A stretch of DNA of 64,000 nt from Aphanomyces cochlioides (lineage: Eukaryota; Oomycota; Saprolegniomycetes; Saprolegniales; Verrucalvaceae), in assembly GCA_019828595.1 (NCBI GenBank), contig JAHQRK010000014.1, positions 1,922,001 through 1,986,000 of the forward strand. The letters run 5' to 3'. The notes beneath the pieces were generated by a model. That model searched no databases and was not told the origin of the DNA. It worked only from the letters and a program-made list of their open reading frames with translations. Shown one piece after another: positions 51,873 to 62,877 of the stretch (position 1 is its first letter; every line of letters starts with the position of its first letter). The position numbers and the translations under genes are program-made.

Positions 51873-52578
51873 CTCTTTGTCTTATCTGTTTATACGTGAT
51901 GATCTTTGCGTTGTTCCCGAGTGACAACTCGTTGATCTGCATCGACTTCACGCACATCTGCCCCGCCGCCAAAGATCGCCAATCGACGGTTTTATTCCAT
52001 GATACATCCATGTAGATGAAGTACGATATTGTTTCTCATCGGTAGCTTATAAGAAGCGGCAGCACGTCTGTTGCCATTCTTTTTCGAGCTTATTCCTTTC
52101 AAGTCGCGCCGCCATGGCCATGAACAAGGTTATCCTCAACCAGCGTACAATAATTATTTCCTGTATCAGTGCTTTCATGTCGTTATCTTGTGCGCATAAC
52201 TGTATGGAGTTCTTGCAAAGTATAGGTAAAGATCAGTTGTGAATTCATCTTCAGACGACTGCGTAATCGAACCTGATTGTCGGTGACTAATACGCACACA
52301 TGGAGCAAACGATGACTGGAGCAACCGAGCTCATCGATAGTCGTGTTCTCAGTGTCAATGCAGTCTCATTAAGACAAGATCAATTTGTCGGAGCTCTGCC
52401 GTTCGAACGGCGATGAATGTATGGTCATTTGATATCTGGACTCCAGATATCAGTCGAATCAATGCGTGGCTGTAATGCAGGGCGTTGATCGACAGCCGTA
52501 AGACATTGTGTTTCGTAGTGGCCATGAAATTATCATTTTAAATGATATTTATTTTTGAGTTTTGCTATTGGGGCGGAT
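51873..52578. other. Intergenic, no supported gene
   Basis: Short ORFs only. The right end (52554-52578) carries a partial extra copy of the first bases of the following MITE arm (GTTTTGCTATTGGGGCGGAT). Confidence 0.4.
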
Positions 52579-52943
52579 AGTTTTGGCTATCGGGGCAGAT
52601 AAGTTACAAACTAACCAATAGAATTGCTTTATATGTGTATTCTGACAGCACATGGAACCACGGCAACTATAAGCATCACACCACGCGAGAGACGTCAGAC
52701 ATCCGCCCAGAAAATTGCGTTCACCGGAGCGAAGCGGAGGTCGAGTGTAAAATTTTCTGCAGGCGGATGACTCGGAGGAACGAGCCCCAAACGTGCACCA
52801 AAAAGGGATTTCTTTATTTATCTCACGTCGGAAGGCGGCAGGTAGGCCGTAAGGCCGTGCCGCCACCCGGACGAAACAGCTGATCAACAATTGGGCAATT
52901 CTATTGGTTAGTTTGTAACTTATCTGCCCCGATAGCCAAAACT
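52579..52943. mobile_element. MITE with 49-bp terminal inverted repeats
   Basis: Arms 52579-52627 and 52895-52943 (AGTTTTGGCTATCGGGGCAG...) are complementary over 49 bp with no mismatch seen. The left arm is preceded by a diverged direct copy of its first ~22 bp. No clear target duplication; no coding capacity. Confidence 0.85.
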
Positions 52944-52973
52944 TATTTTTACCACAGGCTCTTTAAGAGGACA

Positions 52974-53002
52974 TTAGGGTGAGGCCAGGGCTACGCCCCT
53001 GG
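52974..53002 (-). other. Helitron 3' terminus, hairpin plus CTAA
   Basis: On the minus strand the stem CCAGGG-GCGTAG-CCCTGG ends 7 nt before CTAA, with T as the next host base. This is the layout of Helitron 3' ends. Confidence 0.7.
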
Positions 53003-53443
53003 GTGGAGCGTTTTGCTTTGGCAATAAAAAGATTTGATCACACACATGAAACGTTTGAAGCCATACTATGAATTTTGAATTTGATTCAGGCCCAGTTCGA
53101 AGTAAAAAAATAAGTTAACGCCGAGGATTCTAATTGGCTACTGTTGACTGACGAATATTTTTTTTTCGTCAGGAGATAAATCATATACCCAAGTTCAGAT
53201 TGCACAATCTGTGCGATCGATGAGTAGATCGAGGTCATCGTTGGTTGACAACCACGTACTTCTTCATCTTGTAATACTGTGACGTTGAATCTAAGTATAA
53301 GGTGCGTAGTTTGGGGTTAGCTAATCTCGAGGATTTATCGTCCAATTCATCGGTACGATGCAATTGGACTTGATCCAGGAAGTCACGGCAATTCCACAAC
53401 AACACAGTGTACATATTTGTAAGAACATGATAACGTTTGTTAG

Positions 53444-55392
53444 TTATGGATGAAGTTTTATGGAGTCCTGCCTATTGTAATGCTTCTTGATACACAATGT
53501 TTTTCGTGTAGATTCCAGACTGTCCATTGGCGACCAAAACTTAATGTTGCCTTTTGCTTGGGCTCTTGACATGGCGACGTAAAGCTGTCCATGCGAGAAG
53601 ACGGGTTCTGGAAGGTAGACGCCCACGTGAGAAATCGTTTGACCTTGAGCCTTGTGAATCGTCATTGCAAAGGCAACTTGAACAGGAAATTGTCTTCTGC
53701 GTAGCTCAAATGGGTAATTGTTTTGCTCACCATCGTGAATTGTAGTAGTTCGGGGAATGTAAACGATCTTGTTCGTGTGGGAGCCGTTCATAATTTGAGC
53801 CTTGATACATCGTGTTTTCAGCTCAAGAACAATTAAACGTGTTCCGTTGCACATGCCTTCCGAAGTACACAAATTACGAAGCAGAATAATGGGGCAACCA
53901 ACTTCAAATGCAACTTGTGGCTGGGGAAGTTGTTGATGTCTATAGAATTCAGAAACTCGATGGGGAACTCGCATGCATTTGTGTCCGAGTTGGGTTTGTC
54001 AGCAACAGAATCGGCGGACAAATATGTCAATTCGCAGTCGGAAGTGAGTCGCTCAAGAAGTGTTGTGTTGATGTCAGCAACAACACTATGTTTGGGTGCA
54101 AGGATAGCTCGACATCCAAAGTACGATCTAAGTGCATTGATGCGCAGGTTGTTCATGTCTTGATAGACGCTGTGTAAAAATGACCCCAAATCATCAGGCG
54201 ACTTGTATGGAATCGCCAAATCATCAGGTAGTCGAATGTAATCGGCACCGAGTTCGGTACATGTGGGGTATGTTCCATGACCAATAGACTTGAGCAATGC
54301 AGCAAACTCTCGAACACTCTCTGAGTTGTTGTTGGTCAACCTCATGTTCACCGTCAGATGAAACTGTGCGATATTTCTCCAAAGGTAGCTGTTCTTCAAG
54401 CATGCTTCGAGGATTAGCCCAGGTGTGCCCTTCAAAATGACTGGAAGCATTTGCTTGAAGTCGCCCGAGAATATGACGACCTTTCCACCAAAAGGAAGCG
54501 CGTTGTCCATCAAATCTTGTAGCATGTGATCAACGGCCTCCACAGCATACTTGTGCATCATCGAACACTCGTCCCAAATGATAAGTTCTGTGAGACGTAA
54601 AAGTTCCGCAAGATGTGACTGCTTCCGAACGTCACATCGGCTAAGCTCGTGCAATGATCTTGGAAGACAGAATCTCGAATGCGCAGTTGTACCTCCGATC
54701 AAATTCAGAGCAGCAAGTCCGGACGAAGCAACAGCCAAGGCAATTTTGTTCATTGAGCGCACTTGAGCCAGTAAAATGTTTGAGATGAACGTCTTCCCTG
54801 AGCCGCCCTCACCTTCGAGAAAATATACTTTGCCTCTTCGAACAGTACTTTCCTTCGTAATCTCGCTCATAACGTCGTTGTAGAAGACCTCGTGCTCTTC
54901 GGTCATCGTAGACTTGCCTTCCAAAATGCCTTGGATTTGTTCTTGGTTGGATTGACGGCCCCTGTTTGTTTCCTCAAGAGCAAAATATTGTTCGAAATGT
55001 GCAAGCTGTGGAAGCTCCGGAAAACGATCCAAGCTTGATGCATTCGACTCGAGGCATCTTGATAAAGCCTGAATTGCGAAAGCTGTAGATTTTTGAGAAT
55101 CGTCGGGGTACATGCGGTGAAAATCTTGCCTCATTTCATCTTCGAATTTGTTCCATAGCCCTCGTGCGTCCGCAGGTTCACAGTGAATCAGAATACTGAC
55201 AAAAAGTGTTCGGAGCTCATAGGGAGTTGCTGTTTCAGTTGCTTCTCGCATGCAGGTTAGCCATTCCTCGTCATTTTCAAGAAAGCCAAGGGCAAGTGCG
55301 GCTGACTTGAACGTCGGATGAACCACGCCATTGACGGTTCGCAAATCTTCGTGCGATGTCGGACCTCGTCGGTAGCATAAGAGCATTCGCAT
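53444..55392 (-). pseudogene. Helitron PIF1-like helicase region
   Basis: From 55392 the frame reads through the link region (HEDLRTVNGVVHPTFKSAAL), Walker A (FLEGEGGSGKTFIS), Walker B region (ELIIWDECSMMHK), FSGDFKQMLPVI, then the C-terminal helicase motifs. A frameshift near 53912 moves the reading to the frame ending at 53444, which carries VGCPIILLRNL, MCNGTRLIVLEL, FAMTIHKAQGQT and GQLYVAMSRA. The product would unwind DNA during rolling-circle transposition. Upstream it is separated from Rep by a frame change near 55400-55440. Confidence 0.9.
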
Positions 55393-55438
55393 AAAAAACA
55401 GTCTCCCGAGCGGGGTGACACCGTCAGCATCCTCCCGA

Positions 55439-57232
55439 TCATACGATCACCACCCCTTTTACGTGATGTCCACTTGCGGAGCTTTTTGTTCCATACGAAA
55501 TGCTCGGGATATCATGGTACAGACATTCACGCGCAAGTGCTTGTGAATTACTGTTTTCACGACACAGTTCAAAAAACGCGGTGAGTTTCGTCCGGTTCCT
55601 CCTTGCCAATTCCTGAGAGCTCATCGGGCGGTCGGTAGGAATGCACACAACTTGTTCACCTTCCAAGTGTATTTCGAGGTTCTCGACAGCGTGAGATCGT
55701 TTGAACATGTCGAAAGAGAAAATGCGTGTGAGGGCCTCACAGCACGATACATAGCGGGCATCTTGGTATTGCTTGATTTCGTCAAGTTCGCCGGACTCAA
55801 CTTGAAAATTTGAGCGGTCTGAGCCCTTGTAGATGTACTTGTACAGGTACTTGACTGCAGATATACTTGTACACGCCTCGACATTGATGTGGCAGTCGAA
55901 CATGGCACTCAACGTTGGGCAGTACGGAATAACATATTGGTTGGTATACTCAGAGGGCCGCTCTGCCGAAGAGCGGCGACGACGGTAGAGTGGATATCCA
56001 TCACTGCCTTCTGATGTTTCGTTGCAGTATGCTTTTGGAAAGTTTTTCTTGCACTTCCCGTTTTCCAGGCATCGGTCGCTGCATTTGTGAATCATGCAGG
56101 TTGTAATAATTTCGTGCAGTCTTGGATTCTTTTCCTTGTCGGGGATTTCTGCACTGATAATACTGTCAATATCGGCAGCTGTCTTGATTTTGTCGTCCCC
56201 AGTGAATATGACCAACATATGGGCATGAGGCAGACCACGCTTTTGGAATTCGACAACACGAACACACGCAGCTTGTCGACCCAAAACTCCCCCCTTGTAC
56301 AGCATGGCTTCAATGGCTAAGAGCTTGAGACGGAACATGCGCGTCACTAAGTCAGGTCGATCAGCTGGAGATCGTTTAAATCCATAGTCGTCTTTCGCCA
56401 ATTCCAGCTCCCTGTCGATTTCAACCCACTTTGGATTGCATGTCACAGTGATAAAAAGGTCTGGTCGACCGAACTTGCGAACAATTGCCATGGCGTCAAG
56501 GTAACGTTGTCTCATGTACCGAGGTCCACCCGTGTAAGATGACGGCAAAACAGTCCTTTTTCCAATGCTTTTGAGGTCCACATCATGCGAAACAGTGTCA
56601 TGAAGTGCGCGGTACGTGTCGCTGCGGAGGTTGTTGGTTTGGTCACGAATATATCGAAGCCTTTGGTTTTCCACCTTTGCAAAATTGTCGACTGCAAACA
56701 CTTGAAATAGAGGTCCGCTGGCATGTAATGGAGAGAATGCACCGCGCTCGTGCAAATGGTATCGAGCGTAATCGTTCAAACTCACGTTTTCATGATTGCG
56801 ACCGCTCTTGTTGTCAAACGACCACCCCAAAGTCCCAGTGGGAAAGAGCAAAGGGTATTGAAGCGGGTCATATGCCGAATGAAATTCCTTAATGCGAAAT
56901 AAGCGTTGTTCCCCAGGTTGTCGATCCAAACGCACATGTTTACCAACGTGATAGTTTCGCTGAACTTCGCTGAGTACGGGGCCATCAATACCATGCAGTA
57001 AGATATGACGCCCTGACTTGGACGTTTCTGAAAAAAGAACAGCGATTTCAGAACACGTAGGAAGGTTATGCGTTCGGCGGTTGCTTCGAGGCTGAGCAGT
57101 GAGCACAATTCTCATGTCGTCATCCTTTGGAATATCCTTCGCATGCTTGTACAGCTGGGTGAACGCGTTGTGCTGTAGTAGTAGACGCTGGATTTTCGTC
57201 ACAGTTGACACATTAAGATTTCCCCCAAGCAT
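55439..57232 (-). pseudogene. Helitron Rep (Helitron_like_N) region
   Basis: Nearly 600 codons: HSAYDPLQYPLLFPTG, SYTGGPRYMRQRYLDAMAI, GRPDLFITVTCNPKW, and the HUH motif region RGLPHAHMLVIF, followed by KYLYKYIYKG with the two Tyr of the Rep active site, each in canonical context. The two-Tyr/HUH combination is the Helitron signature nickase. The ORF ends in a TGA at 55439-55441 and is separated from the upstream 505-codon segment by a single in-frame TGA at 57236-57238, so it is part of one long disrupted frame. Confidence 0.92.
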
Positions 57233-57235
57233 TCT

Positions 57236-58693
57236 TCATCGTTTGCTTGCTTGCGTTTCAGGATCCGTAATGTAGATCTGGGCGTAACCGGCTTGTTCTT
57301 CGTCCGCAGGCAACAGTGGTCCAATCAAATGATGCAAAGCGCCTTGGATTGTATAAGATCTCGGCCCACCGTTGCCGTGAATAATTTCTTGGGTACCAAT
57401 AGATGTAAAGGCAAAGAGGGCGTTGTACCGGCGAGTGTTATTGACAAACCCTCTGGTTTTGAACAAAGCAATGTATTCGCGAAACTCGGGTGTGTCAGAC
57501 CAGGTAGCAACAGGCAGCACTCGAGTGCCTCCACCGCAGCAGTCCTTTTCTTCGCCTGGCCAAATCTTCGCTTCGCAATGGCGGCAAATCGAACGCTGCT
57601 CAATAGTATGAAGAGGCACCAATGATTCATCGAAGTCATCGAAACTGACGCGTGCACTGTTGTGATCACTCTTCTTCTTCGGGCGACCCTTGGGTTTATT
57701 CCGGAGACTTAATCCTTGCTCGCGAGGAGGTACATCAATTAAATCCACATCCACGTTTAGCGGAGGATCAGCATTTGCCAAGGCAAGTAATTGATTGTCA
57801 GTGTTGCAATCCACATTTCCATCGGAAATATCTTCTTCCTTGGTTTCTTCTTCACCTCCTTCATTCATACGGTTAGGTTGTAGCGCAGCATAGATCCTTC
57901 GATTGTCAACTGTGCGCTCGCGATCTTCTTGCTCCTGAGTTGCCAGAATCTTGAGATGATGGTCACTTTGAGCGTGATAATGGATTCCGTCTTCTCCCTC
58001 CTTGGTTTCCACTTCGTCGCTCTTATCCATGTCCGTATGGTGCAAAATGATGGCACCCCGCCCTTGATTCGCAACCTCAGTGTTGTGCTTTTTTTCGCGA
58101 GCACGTTTGTTGTATTCCGCCTTCTTGGATCTTTTCATAGCCACCTCTATGTCGAAGTCATCCACGATAGCATGCCGTTTCTTTTCGCGAGCACGATTGT
58201 TGTACTCCGCCTTTTTGGATTTGTCGACCTCTTCTAGGAGAGCTTGCCGTTTCTGTTCGCGACCACGATTGTTGTACTCCTCCTTTAGAAGAGCTTGCCG
58301 ATTCTTTTCGCGAGCACGATTGTTGTACTCCGCCTTTTTAGATTTTTCCATTGCCACCTCTACGTCGTCGACTTCATCCAGGATAGCTTGCCGTTTCTTT
58401 TTGCGAGCACGTTTGTTGTACTCCGCCTTCTTGGCCTTTCTCATAGCCGCCTCGTCGTTAGGCATCAAGGCATCGTCATCCACAGCTCGGCCATTAGCTC
58501 CAGTGGATGCAGACTCTTGTTCGGTAGCATGCACTTCATTCCGCTCTGCTTGCTTCCCAGGTTCGGAGTTATCGATCGCATGTCCTTGATTGTCATTGTC
58601 ATGATTACCATTGCCTTTGCCTTTCTTAGAGGCCGAGTAGTTGTTATTTTCTACGCAGAAAACTGCGTCAGACAAATGTTCATACAAAAACAT
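57236..58693 (-). pseudogene. Helitron N-terminal region with Lys/Arg-rich repeats
   Basis: The frame is shared with the Rep ORF downstream. The N-terminal half is a Lys/Arg/Glu array of imperfect units such as KKAEYNKRAREKKRQA, seen about six times, interspersed with acidic DEVDDVEVAM. The C-terminal part has RSICRHCEAKIWPGEEKDCC (zinc-binding cysteines) and GALHHLIGPLLP, both usual in the N-terminal region of Helitron proteins. The start is uncertain; 58693 is the first convenient ATG. Confidence 0.75.
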
Positions 58694-58759
58694 CAACACA
58701 AAAATGATAATGTGATTGGATCGTAAAAATACTGTGGATATGTGTCCCGCCACTTAAGC

Positions 58760-59464
58760 TTAACATAATGTGGTTTGCCAGAAAATACTACTCATTTCTT
58801 TCATAAATCGTACAGAGTTCGCGGTATTTATTAAACATCACTTTGTTTAATATCGCGTATTGAACTCGTACATCCAATGAGTTGAAACTTTGATACTGGG
58901 TAATACACCTGCTAAGTATCATGAAACACCCCTGAAGTGTTTCAATCTACTCGCCGTAGGCCCACTATCAACAGTGGTACTCCGTCAAAAAAAGTAGCAC
59001 CATCAGTTGCAATAGTGGTAACCAACGTTACTCATTGTCCCCTTACTGTAAAAAGTTGAACTATGGGGAGAGGATTTACTCGTCCAAAGTCAATATGAAA
59101 ATACAGTAAAAACACACGTTTTAGCTGTCCCTGGCTGCTCTATGAAAATGTCCGGTATTTCGAGCCAAAAAGGCCCTACTTCGTAACATTCGCATATCGC
59201 GTCGGAATTCGCCTTTCGGAGTCCAAGCCTCTGGCCAGAGTATGGCTTAAAGTGGCAGAAAGGGCTCGTCACCCTACTGCACAGTGTGTTGACCCCTTAT
59301 TCAGCGGCCTTTTCTGCCCCAGTGAAGCTATCCTAAGACATGCATCTCACCTTGCATCGTCCCAGAAAAACCCAACTGCCATTCATCTCGTCTTTGGCAG
59401 GTATTATTTTAAATAGTAGGACAATATTTTCATTTTGAATGTGGAATGATTATTAATATTATCG
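58760..59464. other. No supported gene
   Basis: Non-coding stretch right of the Helitron ORFs; the 5' end of the Helitron is probably here but was not identified. Confidence 0.35.
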
Positions 59465-59519
59465 ACAACTGCCACGTCCAGCATCATGGGTGCACGATGA
59501 TGCTGGACGTGGCAGTTGT
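59465..59519. repeat. Perfect 23-bp hairpin with 9-nt loop
   Basis: Arms 59465-59487 and 59497-59519 (ACAACTGCCACGTCCAGCAT...) are exactly complementary; loop GGGTGCACG. It lies in AT-rich sequence although the arms are GC-rich. Confidence 0.92.
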
Positions 59520-59666
59520 GACAAAATATGACACCGAGTATTGAGCAACACACCAAATAATTGACAAATGGATATTTGCCATGGATATGGGGCAATACAA
59601 CCTTGAGTGGTCAAATGAGTTGATGTTGGTTGGAAGTGCTGACTTCTATGAACGAACTTGTCTCAA

Positions 59667-59736
59667 ATTGCTCATTTTGTACTTGGATAAAGTATATAAA
59701 ATTGCTAATTTTGTACTTGGATAAAGTATATAAAAA
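59667..59736. repeat. Two direct copies of a 34-bp AT-rich unit
   Basis: ATTGCTCATTTTGTACTTGG... at 59667 and again (one base changed) at 59701, followed by the start of a third copy. Confidence 0.8.
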
Positions 59737-59927
59737 TTGCTCATTTGTTGACTTGACGTTTGTATGTGAAAATTACTCTCGTACTTAGTCTCGTACTTAC
59801 GTGTTGCGTTAGAGCCTTAAGTAATAGATGAGTCGACAAATATAGTGTACTACATAGTATATGTATTCAATTTCGACAAATTATTAAGTATTAAAAGATA
59901 AGGTGATCCCTGAGTGGGGGTATCCAC

Positions 59928-60606
59928 TAGGGTGGGCAAGTACTCTGAAGGGAGTACGAACTCCGGAGGGAGTATGTCGGAGTAAAAGGAGTGATAAGAA
60001 TAATCGCGACTGTCGTACTGGGACAAGTCATGAATTGGTCATGTTCGACGGTTGATATTCATGGCGTTCGGTTCATAAGATTCGCAGTGCCGTTTAAAAT
60101 AGATCATCTATAACTGGGTTGGTGAAACCACAACTCAATCTGCTCGCCATGACGGATAGAAAGAAAAGAAGCGCGATGTGGGATCACTTCAATGAAGTGA
60201 TCATAGAATCCAAACGAAAAAGTGAATGCAAGTACTGCAAAGCGCAGCTTGTACCCGACACTCATAAGATGCATTGGCATCTCGAAGCAAGCTGCAACGC
60301 AGCACCGAGAGATTTCATACGATAGCATTGATTTGAGCACTTTACTCAGTGTTCCTGACGTTGAGAACGCCGACCACATTGACACACCAGACCACTTGAA
60401 CCTTTTGGACTGCACGCCAGCAACGTCGGAGTTCATCCAGCAAGCTGTCATCGCGTTTCTTTCGAGCAGCATGAAGCTAAAGATTTGACAGGAAAGAGGT
60501 TTATACAATAGTACATGCTTGTCGTAACACTAGCCTTATCACTACGGAGTGCGACGGAGTACTCCGTCGGTAGTATAGAGCCAAAACCGCCATTTTGCCC
60601 ACCCTA
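59928..60606 (+). mobile_element. 679-bp hAT-type element, non-autonomous, encoding a BED finger
   Basis: Terminal inverted repeat TAGGGTGGGCAA at both ends and a perfect 8-bp target duplication GTATCCAC at 59920-59927 and 60607-60614, the duplication length of the hAT superfamily. No catalytic transposase core; only an N-terminal BED finger ORF remains. Confidence 0.93.
60149..60325 (+). CDS. BED-type zinc finger peptide of the hAT element
   Basis: 58 aa from the ATG at 60149: DRKKRSAMWDHFNEV, then CKYCKAQL and HWHLEASC, giving the BED pattern of W-F followed by CxxC and His/Cys ligands used for terminal DNA binding in hAT transposases. The frame stops at 60325; similar protein-like sequence (VPDVENADHIDTPDHLNLLD) continues in another frame to ~60488, so the rest is a deleted and frameshifted transposase start. 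Confidence 0.6.
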   Translation: MTDRKKRSAMWDHFNEVIIESKRKSECKYCKAQLVPDTHKMHWHLEASCNAAPRDFIR

Positions 60607-60864
60607 GTATCCACATCTTTTCCGTCAAATAAGACATGGATAGATAAAATGGACGACACGACAATTTTATCCGATTGGTCGAAAAGCATGAAAGTATGAT
60701 ATTCTCATTGACTTCGTCAACATAGACCTCGAGTTAAGGCCTCACATTCTAACTCTACTACACATGCTATGTGATTTCAGAAGACAATGTCTTGTGTCAG
60801 TACTATAGCTTTCAACTCAATATGATTAATTCAGCATGCAAACTAATTAAGACTTTTGATCATT

Positions 60865-61680
60865 GATTGAGAGCACGTAGCGTGCATCAAGATCTCGCTC
60901 CAATATCGTCTGAAATTGAAGTGACTTTTGATACACGCTCTCGATCATGCTGTAGATAACGCAAGAGTCATCTTTGAGACTCATCACAGTTGGTCGCATA
61001 GATTCAAGAACACCATAAGCGCTATATGCAAGTGAGAGTCTCGTGCAGAATGTGGAATACAGCTACTTGATTTCGTTTATTGCGGTTTCTTTAACCATTA
61101 TACTCAATCTGGATGACGGCCAGCCATGGCAGATTAATTACTTCAAATTACAGTGTGTTTTGGAAACGTTACGATTTTCACTCGTGGACATGCAGCTGGG
61201 CATAGAGAGTAATCATAAGAATAGAGAAACTGCAAAGATAGTTTTCATCGAAATATACATATGATTCTGGATTTGCTGTGCTCCCACAGTGCGTTTTACT
61301 ATTCGACTGACACTAGATGAGAGTTATACTGTGTCTAGAGCATGTATCTAGATCTCGCTGCAAAATCAGGCGATTTTGAAGCCAACTTCGGATTCAGGCT
61401 TGGTGCGCTCAATTTTTGATCGAGAGCATTACACATACATCAAGGTCTCGCTCCAAAATCAGGTACTAGTAATATTTTGCGGACATTGATCATGCAGTAA
61501 GATAAACCAAGTATCTTTGAGACTCATCACCTTTGGTCACATTGTTTAAGGAGCGTCATTAACCCTATATGACTATATGGCAATGAAGCGTCTTCTGCGG
61601 AATGTAGGATAAAGCTGCTTGATTTCATTCAGTGAGGTTTCCTTTACCGTGAAGCTCAATCTGCACGACGATAGATCTAT
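60865..61680. repeat. Diverged direct repeats, AT-rich
   Basis: A ~250-bp block at 60865-61125 recurs at ~61425-61680 (shared landmarks ATCAAG.TCTCGCTCCAA, TCTTTGAGACTCATCAC, CTGCTTGATTTC/CTACTTGATTTC), and a partial third copy lies at ~61330-61400. Non-coding as far as can be seen. Confidence 0.6.
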
Positions 61681-61948
61681 GACAGACCAATCACACAGTG
61701 AGTATTAGGGATTTAGCCAATCAAACGCTGTACATGTTAAATGTTAACGATATGTGTCTGCCGCGACAACCTCCTCGTCCAATCAAGTGTGAGGAATGAA
61801 ATTTCAACCAATAAGCGAAAGATTTGGTGTCGGTTGTCCAATCACAAGTCTGAAATTTGTCGGTTTTTGTCGTGTGTGTATATTGTGATTTCCGTCCAAA
61901 TTTGCCAATTTCAGCCGGTATTTTCAATCGCCTCCAAATCGACTAGAC

Positions 61949-62085
61949 GATATGATTGGCTAAAAATAATTTTACTTTCAATTGATTGGCTAAAAACTGA
62001 CCTAAGTTTGTGTAAAAAAATGCTGGGGATATGATTGGCTAAAAATAATTTTACTTTCAATTGATTGGCTAAAAACTGACCTAAG
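61949..62085. repeat. 58-bp direct repeat with 79-bp period
   Basis: GATATGATTGGCTAAAAATA... begins at 61949 and again at 62028, both ending GACCTAAG. Confidence 0.9.
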
Positions 62086-62877
62086 ATCTCTATGACTCTG
62101 AATGACTTCGCAGGGCGACCTCATCTCGTAGAGCATTCCACATTACTCAGCGCTCTTCACGTTGAGTGGAGAGGTCACTGGCCTCGCCAGCGCAGCGACA
62201 ATGCTTCATCGATTTCGTGTACCGTCCCGATCACGACTTCAACTAAGGATCAAAAATTACCTTCTAAAATTGATATTTGCATTATATTTCAGAGGTCTGG
62301 CGATTTACTGGCGGTTGATTCAACCAATCGCCGGAGGAAAATTTGAGTAGAACACACAATATTATGTCAAAATTTGACATGTCTATTTGACGGAAAAGAT
62401 GTGGATACCCCACTCAGGGATCACCTTTTTAAATTGAATCTTTTAATACTTAATAATTTGTCGAAATTGTATACATATACACAATATTTGTCGACTCATT
62501 TCCTGTTAAAGAGCCTGAGGTAAATAATATATTGTGCGTTTTTATATTTATACATAAATGAGTTGTGATAAATTTATAAAGTCTTTCTCCGTTATCAATG
62601 GCAGCGTTGACATTTTCTCGCCACCTTCGAGTCACAAACGAGGTGCATATCCTGCTAAACAATCTCCATGATGTGCAATCTACCTGGGGATCCTGTAAGC
62701 GCAGTAGAAATGCACAGTTCAAAGGTGTTTCTCTTTTTTGTCAAATTTTTGTGCTTGGTGTCGGGTTGTGTGCATTGTAAGTAACGTGTCCTACTACAAT
62801 GTATATCGACATGGACCGAACCGAGCAAAGATCGTGGGAACTTGGCGATTCATTTTGTTTTTTATTGCCTCGGTTTA

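Larger units (their letters stand above)
52974..58753 (-). mobile_element. Degraded Helitron rolling-circle transposon
   Basis: Minus-strand ORFs encode the Helitron Rep and a PIF1-type helicase in the canonical order. The 3' end is recognisable: a CCAGGG/CCCTGG hairpin (52985-53002) followed by CCTCACCCTAA, i.e. a CTRR terminus (CTAA, 52977-52974) next to a host T. The 5' TC end right of 58753 was not located. Multiple frame disruptions make it non-autonomous. Confidence 0.85.
59829..62505. mobile_element. Large inverted-repeat element, host of the hAT insertion
   Basis: The left arm (about 59829-59927, continuing after the hAT insert from 60615 to ~60640) and the right arm (about 62370-62505) are inverted copies: GATGAGTCGACAAAT, ATTTCGACAAATTATTAAG, GGTGATCCCTGAGTGGGG and TATCCACATCTTTTCCGTCA appear in the same order from both ends. 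The left and right arms differ by small indels. No transposase is visible in the interior. Exact termini and target duplication were not determined. Confidence 0.65.
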
